Source: Stachybotrys elegans (Eukaryota > Ascomycota > Sordariomycetes > Hypocreales > Stachybotryaceae). Taken from it: a DNA stretch of 64,000 nucleotides. The notes under the pieces are model-generated. The model had not been told where the DNA came from. It was given only the letters and a program-made list of their open reading frames with translations, and ran no database searches. A program made the position numbers and the translations under genes. Of the stretch, positions 11,358 through 22,171 are shown in pieces. The stretch lies in NCBI GenBank assembly GCA_020746835.1, contig JAGPNK010000010.1:620001-684000 (forward strand), read 5' to 3'. Positions within the stretch are counted from its first letter, which is position 1. Every line of letters starts with the position of its first letter.

Positions 11358-14300
11358 TTCGAGAGGAGGGGAGAGAGCAGCAGCGGTGCAGCCGCTCTAA
11401 GTAGGTCTGATCTGCTTGGGTTCGGCTACCAGGCAAGGGTCCTCCAGGAATACGGAATGCGGAACGGAAACTGTGCGACCTGTGGCGCGTGGTCTGTGTT
11501 GGGCGTGAGTCCCGGCGAAGTCTGAGAATAGTAGGATCTTGTAGGGGGGAGGGGGGTTTCAGGGTGTACGGAGTAATGGGAGAGACATGAGGAGAAGCAC
11601 GGAAGCAGGAGGCTGGTTGGTTGGTAGGAGGGTTGGTTTGGATGAATGGGCGAGGATGAGGACGAGGACGAGGGGGTGGGCGTACAGAGAGGACGTACCT
11701 TCCTTGCACGTACTCCGTAATGGTAACAGAAAGAAGCAACGAAGCCGCAGGAAGGAGCTGGTCGCGGCACAGGTGCAGGACTGGTTCGGGGCATGCAGGA
11801 TTTGTGTTGCGGCGATGGATGGATGAATGGATGAATGAATGCCGACGTAGCAGACAGGAGAGAATGGGGCGAAGATCAACGATGCGAGCGCATCTGATTG
11901 CGATTGCGGTTGCGATTGCAGCCAGCGGAACAGGAGCAGCGGCAGGGCGAGAGCCTCAGGTCAGCTCAGGTCGCGCGTGCAGTGCATGTGCATGTACATA
12001 CATGTAGGCCAAGGCAGGCAACATGTAATAATGCGTATGGGATGAGTATGAGTATGAGACGAGGATGAGGATGGAGGCACATATGCATATGAAGGAGCCT
12101 GCGCCCAACGGAGTACTACGGAGTAGAGTACCTACAGGTATGTAGGTATGGTATGTATGTACCTGCCTAGGTGGTAAGTGCATGGATCCCCAAGCCCAAT
12201 CGCGGTGAGGAGACTGTTGGCTTGACTTGACGCATACCCGATCTGCAGCATCTAGCTAGGGAAACGCAGGGGGTAGTGAACTGCATGCGCAAGTGGGCGA
12301 GTGGGTGGGTGGGATGGAATGGTGGTGTCGAGAGACGAAATGGCTGTCTGGGTGGTGATGGCAAGGATGTTTGGTGTCGCTGCTGGGGGCCAAGCATGGC
12401 AAGATGGGGGGCATGAATGCAGCAGGCAATGCACTCTCGGGGTGGAGAGAATTGCCGACGTCGATAGACAGTGGTGCCGTGCCGCCTTGTTGCAGCGCAT
12501 GCTTGTGCCCATCCTTCAGATTGATGCTAATGGAAGGCTACTCACGAGACTATTAATTTAGTAGTAGGTGCGTCTACATAGTATATGCCTGGGGAGCAGA
12601 TATGCCCGCTGCGGCATCACACACCCTACCTCCCTACCTTAATCTAATCCCGTCCTCCCCGCCTCATCACCTCTGTTGGTCGTCAGCGGGAATTCTTTGA
12701 CCACGCTCAAGGCACGCCTGCCGATGATGCGAGACCGTTCAAGCGACCCAAGGTGGTGGGTAACGTGGGACGTGGGACGTGGACGCCGGATGCCACGCCC
12801 ATCTTCTATTCTATGAATAGCAGCAGCCATAGAACCCCCTCATTGGCATTGGCATCATGGCACTAACTGCACGGCATGACTTAGTATGGACCTGAGGTAG
12901 TCGGATTCAAACCTCTGGCCACGGGACAATGGTTGCTTGTCCCAATCCGGCAGAGCTGGGGGAGGGGGGCTGTCCATCACCAACCTTCACACGCGGCAGG
13001 TGTACGGAGTCCGGACAGTCAGGGTTTCTCAGGTCCTGCTTCTCTTCCTCCATCCCACACCCTCTTTCTCATCACCCTCCCCACTCTATCAATACAGTAT
13101 CCTACTATCTCTTCAAATCGTTGCCCAACCTCCCATTTATATTCATCTTTTTTTCGCCCGTCTTTGTTCTCAACTAAAACACTCGACTGCAAGTCGATTC
13201 CGTGGTAGGCCAGCAACCACCGACCGACAGATAATGGGATGTATCTTGGCCCAGAGCCTCCCAGAAGCACCCCTAATTAGCGGCTGCCCACCTATTCTTG
13301 GACTGGGCATGGCATGTTGCGACTCTTCACATTGGCAGGGGTTGTCATTGGCTGCCGCTGTGGGAAAGACAGGGCCTGGGCGCTTAACCTTTGCTCTTCT
13401 CCATCCCCCATGCTCCATTCCCGGCCGCCCAATCCAGTCCCACACCCAGCACCCAGCACCCAGCAGTCGTGGCTGGTCTGGAATCACGATTGCTCTGCTC
13501 TTCACCAACGCACAACAACCTCTCCAGCTCGCCTTCTCCGCCGTCCGCATTGCGTCTGACTTTGCCTCATTCTGCCGAGGCATCCGTATGTTGCTGACAG
13601 TAATTTCTCAGGTCCACAACGGAGTACATACATACTGGCTGCAAACCCTTCCAGTCGCCGAACTTCCGCCTTACCTCCCGAACACGGGCCGCACGGCCAC
13701 CACCAAACATTCTCCGGCCCGTGCGCTGGCACCACCGCTCAAGGCTTGGACAACACCACCAGTCAGATCAACATCCCACACATCGTTTGGATACTTTTCT
13801 CACCGCCAATCTCTGCATGTCCGAGAACCCGACCTGATTGAGCATCCGGAATCGTACGAACTCGTCCATCGCGTACCGCTCGCCACCAAAGCTGAATCAG
13901 CCAGACATGAAATTTCCAAGATTTGTCTTGGAAATAGCGTGATGTTGCCGCCTGTCACCCCCCTCCTTCTGCCTTGCCAAGATCCGGCATTTCCATTGCA
14001 TATCGGACTATGCCGTCGACAATAATAGCGCAACGCATATGTATGCACACATTATGGTTTTGCAGCAAGCACGGTACTTCGGTGGCGAAGGAGATCTCTC
14101 GTCATCTCGCATACAAGAAGACTCGCTGCCGTGACTCTCATCGTAGGCCCAATCCAACACGGTTCGGCTGATATGTGGCTGCTATCTGCTGTCGGAAATG
14201 GGGAAGACGGAACCACAGATAGGTTTGCTAAATGCCCTACCGGTCCATACACAGTTGACATGTCAGCTAGCAGTCGCAAGAAGTGAGGGTCAGTAGTCCA

Positions 14301-15612
14301 CGACTGCACTCACCATGGGGTGACCCGAACAATGACTCCATAGTAAGGCCAGCAGCGACACTCTGCTTGAGAGGGCAAGGTTGGTCGTCGTCCTACCACA
14401 GCAAATGGTGGCCTCGATGATCGTTCCCCGAGGCATTGGTTTTGCAGCTTCAGGGAACTCTCTCCACTCAGGTAGTTGTTCAATTCATCTCGTTGTGCAG
14501 CTGCAAGCTCAATGTAGGGAAGTCGTTGGTAAGAAACACTCACGTTCAGTGCAATGGCATATACAAGCTAGTGTCTATCCGTCGCCTATCAACATGAGGC
14601 TCTCAGCAACCAATCGATGTGGAACATACATTTGTCCTGATATGGCGATCAACTGAACGTTTGCACTAATATTAGGACAGCTGCTCTGCATCCTCATCTT
14701 TACAATGATTGGCACGTGCGTCTGGCCCATTGTCCATTGTTCAACTCCAGGTTTGCCATCCCATAATGGGCCTTTTTCTTCTTCTTCTTCTTTCTTTTTT
14801 GGGCTTCTAGTCTCCTCGGCGTCTTCTTAAATCGCATTTCTCATTCTCATGTTTGAACTTGTATGACGTGTCTGCTTCAACATTGACCCCTCCTCAGCTT
14901 CCGCGGGGCAGGAGATGCAGTCACCTGCATCAGCAAGGATCAAACCATTTCTCCAGAGGCGATGCAATGTAGCAGTTGGAATTCATTCGTACACAGTTGC
15001 AAGAGCAGACCTGGGCATATTTACATGACTGAATACAGCGTTGCGGGGCGCGCAGAAATGGAAAAAGCCTTCCGATTTTGTGGCTCTTCATACCTCAGGA
15101 CAGATATCGAGATGAACGGTGGAGGTTGGGAGATTACCTAGAGTCCAAGGCCCCTTCCAGCCATCGCACCCCACTTTTACTTCACGTGGGGCACAAGGCG
15201 GCGCTCTGCAAAATTCTAGAGGATTCTGAACGCGAGCTTCATTTCTTTAAAACCATCTTCCCTCCAAATCCCCCTCCTCATTGCAACCCAGCTCCGTATC
15301 CAATTAACACCTACAGACTCCCTCCAGCCACCTCTCTGCTTTCGTAGACTAGGTAAGCCACCCTTCTCTATCTTCCTGTGCTTCCTCGCCGCCCCTATTC
15401 CTATGATGAGACACCAGCTGGCACCAGTCATAGAGTGACTTGTACTCCCTTCGTTGATGACCAAATTGCTGTGGTCCAAGACCACTTCTGACCTTCTCAA
15501 TGGCGAATACGACGTTTTGCTTTGCGTTGCACCAGCGTTTCCTCGCGCTAACAGCCAGCAGGCCCATAGATTCAGATCCCAGGGACGTTGCCCCGAACCC
15601 AAGACATTCACG
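11358..15612. other. Long intergenic region with repeated TACGGAGTA motifs and one unexplained long frame
   Basis: This is the upstream region of the minus-strand gene (start 11357) and of AHA1 (start 15613). It contains three perfect copies of the 9-mer TACGGAGTA (11567, 11711 reversed, 12117) plus partial copies near 12110, 13013 and 13617. It also holds purine-rich and GATGAG-type simple sequence (about 11640-12080), a CT-rich block at about 13035-13150, and a stop-free plus-strand frame at 12937-14025, treated under findings. I see no recognisable protein family here. Confidence 0.5.
15214..15226 (+). promoter_or_regulatory. Heat-shock-element-like site upstream of AHA1
   Basis: The sequence ttctagaggattc has the TTC-NN-GAG-NN-TTC arrangement, three alternating Hsf1-type pentamers with one G for A change in the middle. 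It sits 387 bases before the AHA1 start codon. AHA1 is an Hsp90 co-chaperone and is heat-inducible through Hsf1 in yeast, so the site makes functional sense. Whether Hsf1 binds it here is inference. Confidence 0.45.
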
Positions 15613-16781
15613 ATGGTGCTGCATAACCCCAACAACTGGCATTGGGTGAACAAGGATGTGTCGGCGTGGGCGAGAAAGTGGTTCGAGGACGAACTGACGA
15701 AGCTGTCGGCGCAGAATGGCGACGTGAAGGCCCGGGTTAGCAAGGTCCAGAGCATGGACGGCGATGTCGATGTCAGCCAGCGCAAGGGCAAGGTCATCAC
15801 CATTTTTGACGTTAAGCTAGTTATGGAATACACCGGTATGATTGCACCTGACATGTCTGTTCTCTGTCATCTGGTACCGTAGACTCATGCGTTTCGCCAG
15901 GTTCTACCCCCGATGAGGCCGAGGTGTCCGGTACCATTACAGTGCCTGAAATTGCCCACGATACCGACGAGGACGAGTATGTGGTATGCTTGACCCAATA
16001 TCCTTGAACAGAAACCGTGAAACGCGTCTGCTCACGCGCTTGTAGTTTGATGTCGACATCTTCTCTGAATCATCAGCCAAGCAGCCTGTCAAGGATCTGG
16101 TACGGTCAAAGCTGGTGCCCCAGCTTCGTCAAGCCTTCCAGAAGCTCGCCCCTGCCCTGATTGCCGAGCACGGCAAGGACATCCAGCACGCCGCTGGCGT
16201 TGATCCCTCCCAGGGCTTCACTCCTGCGCGCGTGCTTCCCCAGGCCTCCACAGCCTCCAAGAGCTCGACCACCACCAGCTCCGAGACCAAAACTGGCGCC
16301 ATCGTCAACACAACCACGGTGACGGACAACGAGGAGTTCAGGACCACCGCCGAGGAGATGTACCAGACCTTTGTCGACCCTGGCAGGTTGGCTGCCTTCA
16401 CGCGCTCCCCTCCCAAGGTGTTCGAGGGTGCCAAGAAGGGCGGCAAGTTTGAGCTGTTCGGCGGCAACGTCTCTGGCGAATACCTCGAGCTTGAGGAGCC
16501 CAAGAAGGTTGTGCAGAGCTGGCGATTGAGCCAGTGGCCCGCCGGCCACTACTCGACGCTCCGCATCGAGTTTGACCAGAATGATGTGGATCACGTTACC
16601 GTCATGCGTGTGGTTTGGGAGGGCGTTCCCGTTGGCCAGGAGGAGGTGACCAAGCGCAACTGGCTCGAGTACTACGTCAAGAGCATCAAGCAGACCTTTG
16701 GGTAAGCCACCCTAGCCCACACTTGACACGAAGTTGCAGCAGACTGACAAAAACGTCCATAGGTTCGGTACTATTCTGTGA
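15613..16781 (+). CDS. AHA1: AHA1, activator of the Hsp90 ATPase
   Basis: Four exons (15613-15835, 15901-15983, 16046-16701, 16763-16781) encode 326 residues; all junctions are GT-AG and phase-consistent. The start MVLHNPNNWHWVNKD carries the conserved NPNNWHW motif that closely matches yeast Aha1, and this fixes the start codon. The N-terminal domain (about 1-155), which binds the Hsp90 middle segment, is followed by a Ser/Thr-rich linker (about 175-205). The C-terminal AHSA1/Bet v1-like domain contains KFELFGGNVSGEYLEL and ends in the typical SIKQTFGFGTIL; the last six residues come from a 19-base final exon. The role is cytosolic: it stimulates Hsp90 ATP hydrolysis during client maturation. 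It converges with SWF1 (341-base gap). Length and domain order are normal for the family. Confidence 0.95.
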
Positions 16782-17122
16782 AGCGTTGTTGCAGCATTAT
16801 TTGTAGACGTAGAGGACAGTTGGCATGCATTGCATATGAGGGCAGCGATACGGGGTTAGAGGGTCGCTGCCACGGTGGCGGAGGGACGTCTTAAGCTATT
16901 CCTCGCCCACACGGGCTTCAAGATTTACGGGCCACGCGTGGAAACGATCTATACGAGCGATGAAATGAGAAATGATTTGTAGTACCTCTTTTGCCGTGTC
17001 TGTTGCTAAACGCGTGCTGCTCGTCAAACGCCATCTATATGCATCCCTATATGCTCGCCGAGGCTGCAGCCGAGGCAGCCAAACTTCTCCACGGTTGGGG
17101 CGCCGTTTATGCAATCCATATT
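16782..17122. other. Convergent interval AHA1/SWF1
   Basis: A 341-base gap between two 3' ends. No open frame or structured element stands out; it presumably holds both 3' untranslated regions. Confidence 0.5.
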
Positions 17123-18525
17123 CTATACATTTGACGGCCTCCTCTTCTTCAGCCGTCTTCTTTCCACAGATGGCACATCAGTTTTCAGCAAAGCTCCAAA
17201 CTGGTAGTCTGGGACAAACACATCCAATAGGTTGTTCCAAAACCCCAGGTCGTATAGGTTCTCGGCATCTTTGAGCCTTCGTATATGCTCCCATTCGCCC
17301 TCCCCAGGCATGGAAGGATGATCTCTGGGTGGCTTCCCATCGTTGGTGTAGAGGATGATATGTTCGGGATCAACCGGCCACCTGCCAGCGCCAGAGTCCA
17401 TGGCGCCATCTCTGCGGTGATTGATGGGGAGATACCGGCGGAAGGCGTAGCCGTCTTTCATGTCCTCGTGCAGCTCGGACCATTTGAGAGATTCGTTGGT
17501 GGTGACGCCGCCGTATACCAGATAGAAGCTGTAGATGCAAAGCCCCCAGACAAGAGGGGAAATGAGTGCCGCAAGGAGAGTGGTGGCTCCTAGATTGACG
17601 TTTCTTTGGATGCCCCATCCTAGAATTGAGAGCCATCTACCATACTCCATCTCTTTTGGTGGCCACAGGGACCACACGGGATACCGGGTTTGCAGCCGCG
17701 ATGCCAGGATTGACAGGCCCAGACACCCACCATATGTTGCTAGAACCGCTGTGGCGACGAGCAAGAGCAGGAAGTAGTGCTGGTTTCCATATCCAACGCA
17801 TGAGTTGATGAAGATGCAGTGGTGGTCAGCCTTGGCAACACAGCGCTTGCAGATGCTGCAGTGCTTCGATCTCGCAGGCTTAGGAAGACGACAGGTCCGA
17901 CACTCGCGTCCCGGGTGGAACAGGGTGTAATCATACGGGTACAGCTGCATGTGGTACCGGACATTCTGGGAGGTGATGTACCCCGGGTCGGCAGCGCAGG
18001 CCAGATACAAGAGGATGTAGGGCGCCGCGACCGTCATGGCAGCTGTGCTCTTGGTGAACCAACCGATATCGTGCCATACCTGCGGGAGGAACATGTATTC
18101 CGACACAATCATGATGGCCAGAAAAAATATCTGGCGCTGGGTCAGCACTTGAAAACGGTGAGGCGCTGGGCCATGTATTAGGCCTGCCGCGGGCTGGCCG
18201 CATCGCCGCATTCTGAGACATACCACTATGGTTGGATGGCGATCATGCATGAGGAAGCGGCCGAGCCTCGACAGTGAACGAGTGATCTTTCCAGAGCTGA
18301 GCCGCTCGTCGGCCGCAATGACGGCATTGGGAAAATGAACCCATATCAGCCGGTGTAGAGTGGCGATGGGCGTGTTCCTGAGAGTGTATGTGGTAAGCTA
18401 CAAGCCATGACAAGCCAATAGAGATTACCAGCCGACCTTAGTGCAGGCAGTCTCCCGAAAAAGGTCACAAAGACCATGAACGAGATGAACAGAATTATGA
18501 GCACAAGTATCTTGAAGGTACCCAT
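17123..18525 (-). CDS. SWF1: SWF1-type DHHC protein S-palmitoyltransferase
   Basis: Three exons on the minus strand (18437-18525, 18224-18377, 17123-18136) give 418 residues. The second intron (87 bases, GTATGT...CAG) is a multiple of three and free of stops, so an unspliced reading is possible but would insert 29 odd residues. The first intron uses a weak GTCGGC donor; a nearby GTAATC donor breaks the frame. Membrane segments are visible near residues 5-25, 82-100, 110-130, 205-230 and 250-280. The Cys-rich domain starts at CRTCRLPKPARSKHCSICKRC and holds the catalytic ADHHC, followed by NSCVGYGNQHYF. The TTxE motif appears as TTNE. By homology it palmitoylates juxtamembrane cysteines of SNAREs and other membrane proteins at the ER. 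It shares a 652-base divergent promoter with RAP1. Confidence 0.92.
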
Positions 18526-19177
18526 GATGTCCCGGTCGCTACAATCTCAGCGATATATCACGGGGCGCAGAGTCGCGTGGACTGGCTGATGACAAGGCAA
18601 TCAGCTGAGCAGCGCAGGCTGTGTGGTGGATGTGCGGATGGGCGGACAGGTCGTAGGGCTGCACCACGTGTAATCATTGCAGAGAGACCAGATCAGCAGC
18701 AGAGAGCCTCAGCCGCCATCGTCCGGACCCCTTTCTTGTTGCTATTTCTGATCTGTGAATTATAGGGTGTCGCTGTCCGGAGAGGATTGCGGCGTCAGCA
18801 GGAGCTGCCCCGGTATGTACATAACTCCCGGCTTGGACCTTCCAAGGGCTCCATTCCTTGTTCTTTCCCCAGGAGGCACTGTACTCACCCGCCAAAAACC
18901 CGCCCACGTGATTGCGCGACCGCATCACACGCGTCCAACCTCAACGACTTAGTCAAGGTCATAATGAGCTGCGTGATCATCGTCCTGTTATAAGTACTTA
19001 AAACCAAAGGGGCCGGTGGCGATGAATCCGGCGCATGCGATTATTTTACACCTATTGCGCCCCTGCCATTTTCCCTAAGCAACTCGCACAAAAACGCGAT
19101 ACAAAAACTCAGAATCTGCATGCCTTCATCCACCAACCGCGTTTTCACCACCTTCTCGCTCACCGCCTGCAATCAAC
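18526..19177. promoter_or_regulatory. Bidirectional promoter SWF1/RAP1
   Basis: This 652-base region lies between two divergent start codons. It contains one CACGTG E-box (18905-18910) and, 18 bases on, one ACGCGT box (18929-18934), which matches the MBF/MCB cell-cycle element. The RAP1-proximal part is A/C-rich. The motifs are seen directly; their use is inferred and single short boxes can occur by chance. Confidence 0.4.
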
Positions 19178-21561
19178 ATGGCTGTGAGAATCACATACGA
19201 TAATATCCCGAGTGCTCGCAGAGGAGATCTATTTCAGGACATGTCCTTCTGGGTCTCTCACCGAGTTCCTTGCCGGAGAACCTTGCTCGACCGAATCACG
19301 GTACGTCTATCCAACCAGCCTTACCAACAAGACCAGTTAGTTGACTTCTCATAGAACAATGGCGGCAAGATTGTAGAGCTGGAGAAAAATGCGGACACGC
19401 TCATCGCAGACGATTTTCAACGTGACTGCCCTCCGAACTCATACTCGTGGAGGTTCATCGACGACTCCGTCAAGCACGCCTATCTTCAGCTTAAGGACCG
19501 ATATCTCATCGGACCGCCCCCCGACCAGCCCCGACCTCTGGGAGGCGGTCGCCCTGCCAAGTCGGGTCGCACACCTTTCACCCCAGCCGACGATGCTGCC
19601 CTTGCCAAATGGGTGCTGTCACATTCCACGGCGAAAACAGGAAATGCCATCTATCAGGAGTATGAACAGATCGTAAGTGCCAGGTGCGCCTGCAGAGCTG
19701 CATGACCATGTCTGACATTTCTCAGAACCCCAACCATACTTGGCAGTCATGGAGAAACAGATACATAAAGGTATTGCAGAATCTCCCTCACGCTCAGTTG
19801 GAAAGACTCGCTGCCAGTGCATCTGAAGTCACGGCAACGCCTGCTGTGACTGAGTCTGCTCCACCAACGGCTAGCACTAGGAAATCCGAGAGCAGACCGA
19901 AGCCGCCTCCAAGGGCACGGAAAACAGAGAGGTCGCCTCGCCAGAGCCCGCCGCAAACCACCCCTCAGATTAAGAATCTCAAGCCAAGTGTTGAAGCACC
20001 TCGACCAGTAGCGTCCTCTGTCAGGAGCCGGGTTCCCACGAAAGCACCTGAGTCTGTTCCTAAAGTAGCTCCTGTCGACATGATTGAGACGGAATCTGAA
20101 GGAGGTGACGATGACCCAAGAGCGGTCTTTTACCATGACGTACAAATTTTCATGCAAGAATCGGGGTTGGAGGTCGAATTCTGCCGCTCAATCAGCGGCC
20201 AATCCATCGATCTATGGGACATGCTTCAATGCGTGGCAGGACAAAACGTTCCTTTTGAGGAAGTCGACTGGATCAAAGTTGCAGAGGAACTCGGCTATAA
20301 CTGGAGTGACGCAGTAACCGCCAAGGACGAGCTGCGCGAGTGTTTTGAATCAGTTGTGATGCCTGTGATTAGTGCAACTGAGGAACTGGAGTCCGATGTT
20401 GATGGCACTCTGGGAGAGGCCGAGGATCCGCCCGAACCGGTTGTGATCACTATGGGTGATAAGACACCTCCGCCGCGACCTTACGTGCCTTCTTCACCTC
20501 CAATGGGCAATGCGACGAGAAAGAGAAGTTTGCAAACAACAGCACCACCCTCGTCGGATCATCGGGCGAAAAGAAGGCGACTCAGCCCCGATGCGGTGAT
20601 CCCATCTACCCCAGAAAGGGTAATCCAGCCCACGAGCAAAAGAACCTCTCCTGTCCCTCATTCCGATACTCGCCGCGAAGGCAGAGCTCTGCAGTACCAC
20701 GAGGCTCCGAACAGCCCAGATGCGCAGCAGCTTCCGCCGTTGCATCGTCTAGCTCCACAGGCGGAACCGGAAACACAAGACTTTTATACGGCTCAACATC
20801 AATCTACTCCTGGTCTTGTCAGGCAGGAGACCTCTTTTGATATCACACCCTCTCAGCAACTGCATTCCGAAGATTTCGATGCCACCCCGATACCCTTCTC
20901 GGTTGATAAAAGACCAAAGCAACCTACGAGTGCGCAGCCGGAGAACCCTGCAACGCGGGCAGAAAAACGACCAACTCCTTCAGCAAATCCAGCTAGGAGG
21001 AAACCAGGCTCTGCTGCTAGACCTACAGAGAGCCCTCCAGTTCCCTCCACCTCTTCCTCACACCTAGCACCCAATAAACCCCGGAAACGTACTCTTCCTG
21101 CCTCAATCAAACCATCGAGCTCGAGGCCCTCTGTGTCTACGAATGGCTCCAATGCGCAGCCCAGCCCATCTCCGGCCAGACCACCCACTTTGACGAGAGG
21201 GTTCAGCAACGTTAAAGAAGCCATAGAATACTATCAATCTCTCGGATACGAGCACCGCCACGTTGTCGAAGCCCTGCGGCGCACTACAATGACCCCAGGC
21301 GGTCTCGCTGCCCTCGTAATGCAGAGCCTCAAGGACAAAAACGGCATACCGCCCAATTACGAAGGCGTATGGACCGACAACGATGACAAGGGTCTGCGAC
21401 TGGTCATGACCACAGACACTAATGCCTCTCCCGCCTCGGAAGAGGGAGAGTCTCGCAGAGTGAGAAAGGCTAAGAAGGAGCTGGTCCGTCTCGTAGACAA
21501 ACATGGCGAGAAGGCAGTCGAGTTGAGAAAGAGGTTCCTCGAAGCCTCAGGGTCTGCATAG
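19178..21561 (+). CDS. RAP1: RAP1 telomere-binding protein (BRCT, Myb and RCT domains)
   Basis: Three exons (19178-19300, 19355-19672, 19726-21561), all phase 0, give 758 residues. Residues 1 to about 100 form a BRCT domain (LFQDMSFWVSHRVPCRR, then GGKIVELEKNADTLIADDF). About 118-175 is a Myb-like domain (TPFTPADDAALAKWVLSH ... HTWQSWRNRYIKVL). About 280-345 resembles an ARID/second helical domain (VFYHDVQIFMQESG ... VDWIKVAEELGYN). A long basic/proline-rich disordered stretch follows. About 640-705 is the Rap1 C-terminal domain (VKEAIEYYQSLGYEHRHVVE ... GGLAALVMQSLKD). By homology Rap1 sits at telomeres through a TRF/Taz1 partner and protects ends, tethers telomeres and supports silencing. 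The order matches fission-yeast and animal Rap1 rather than the budding-yeast double-Myb DNA binder. Confidence 0.92.
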
Positions 21562-22171
21562 ACCTGTGGGTAGGATGCAGGGTGTGTAGGACTTCCTTGA
21601 TACAGGTCTGGTTCATGTACTATAGCGGCCACTCAGGATAATCTGGGTGGACCATGAGTATGGCATAAGGCTGTTGAACTAAGAAATGTGTGACGGCGCA
21701 CTGGGATTGCTTCAATGGCCTGTCTTTATTTTTTCGAAATGATACCCCTTACTTTCTTCTGCCTAGCAATGCTGCTTTCACCGTACCCTTTCTTGCAAAT
21801 ATGATAGCGAAGAAAACATTCCGTCTCTCTAGATCGGTGAAAGTCTGAAACCGTCCAATGATATGATTGCATGCCGGGTGGTATCATGAAATACTGCCCG
21901 TGAAACGCGTCGCCAACAGTAATGCAAGTGATATCTTGTATAGCACCGATCCCATTCCTTTGGGGCTCACTCTGAAAAGGAAAAAATCAAGGCAAACTCC
22001 GAACCCAAGTACCACAAAGACTGCAGCGCCAATTTTTCAAGAGAAATGAAAAGGAGATTGAGGAAAAGAAAGGCAGTGAAAGGAGAGAAAAGAGGAAAAG
22101 AAAAGGAAAAATGCGAACAAGCTGACCCCATAGTTTGTCTTTGCGGCTGTCACTGTATATATTCTTGACTG
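21562..22171. other. Convergent interval RAP1/KAR5
   Basis: A 610-base gap between two 3' ends. It includes an AG-rich tract at about 22035-22110 (aaaggagattgagg-like purine run). No coding frame is supported. Confidence 0.5.

Noticed and set aside
12895..12920. T-arm-like sequence ggattcaaacctc suggesting a tRNA
   Set aside because: I could not find a matching acceptor stem, D-arm or anticodon arm around it.
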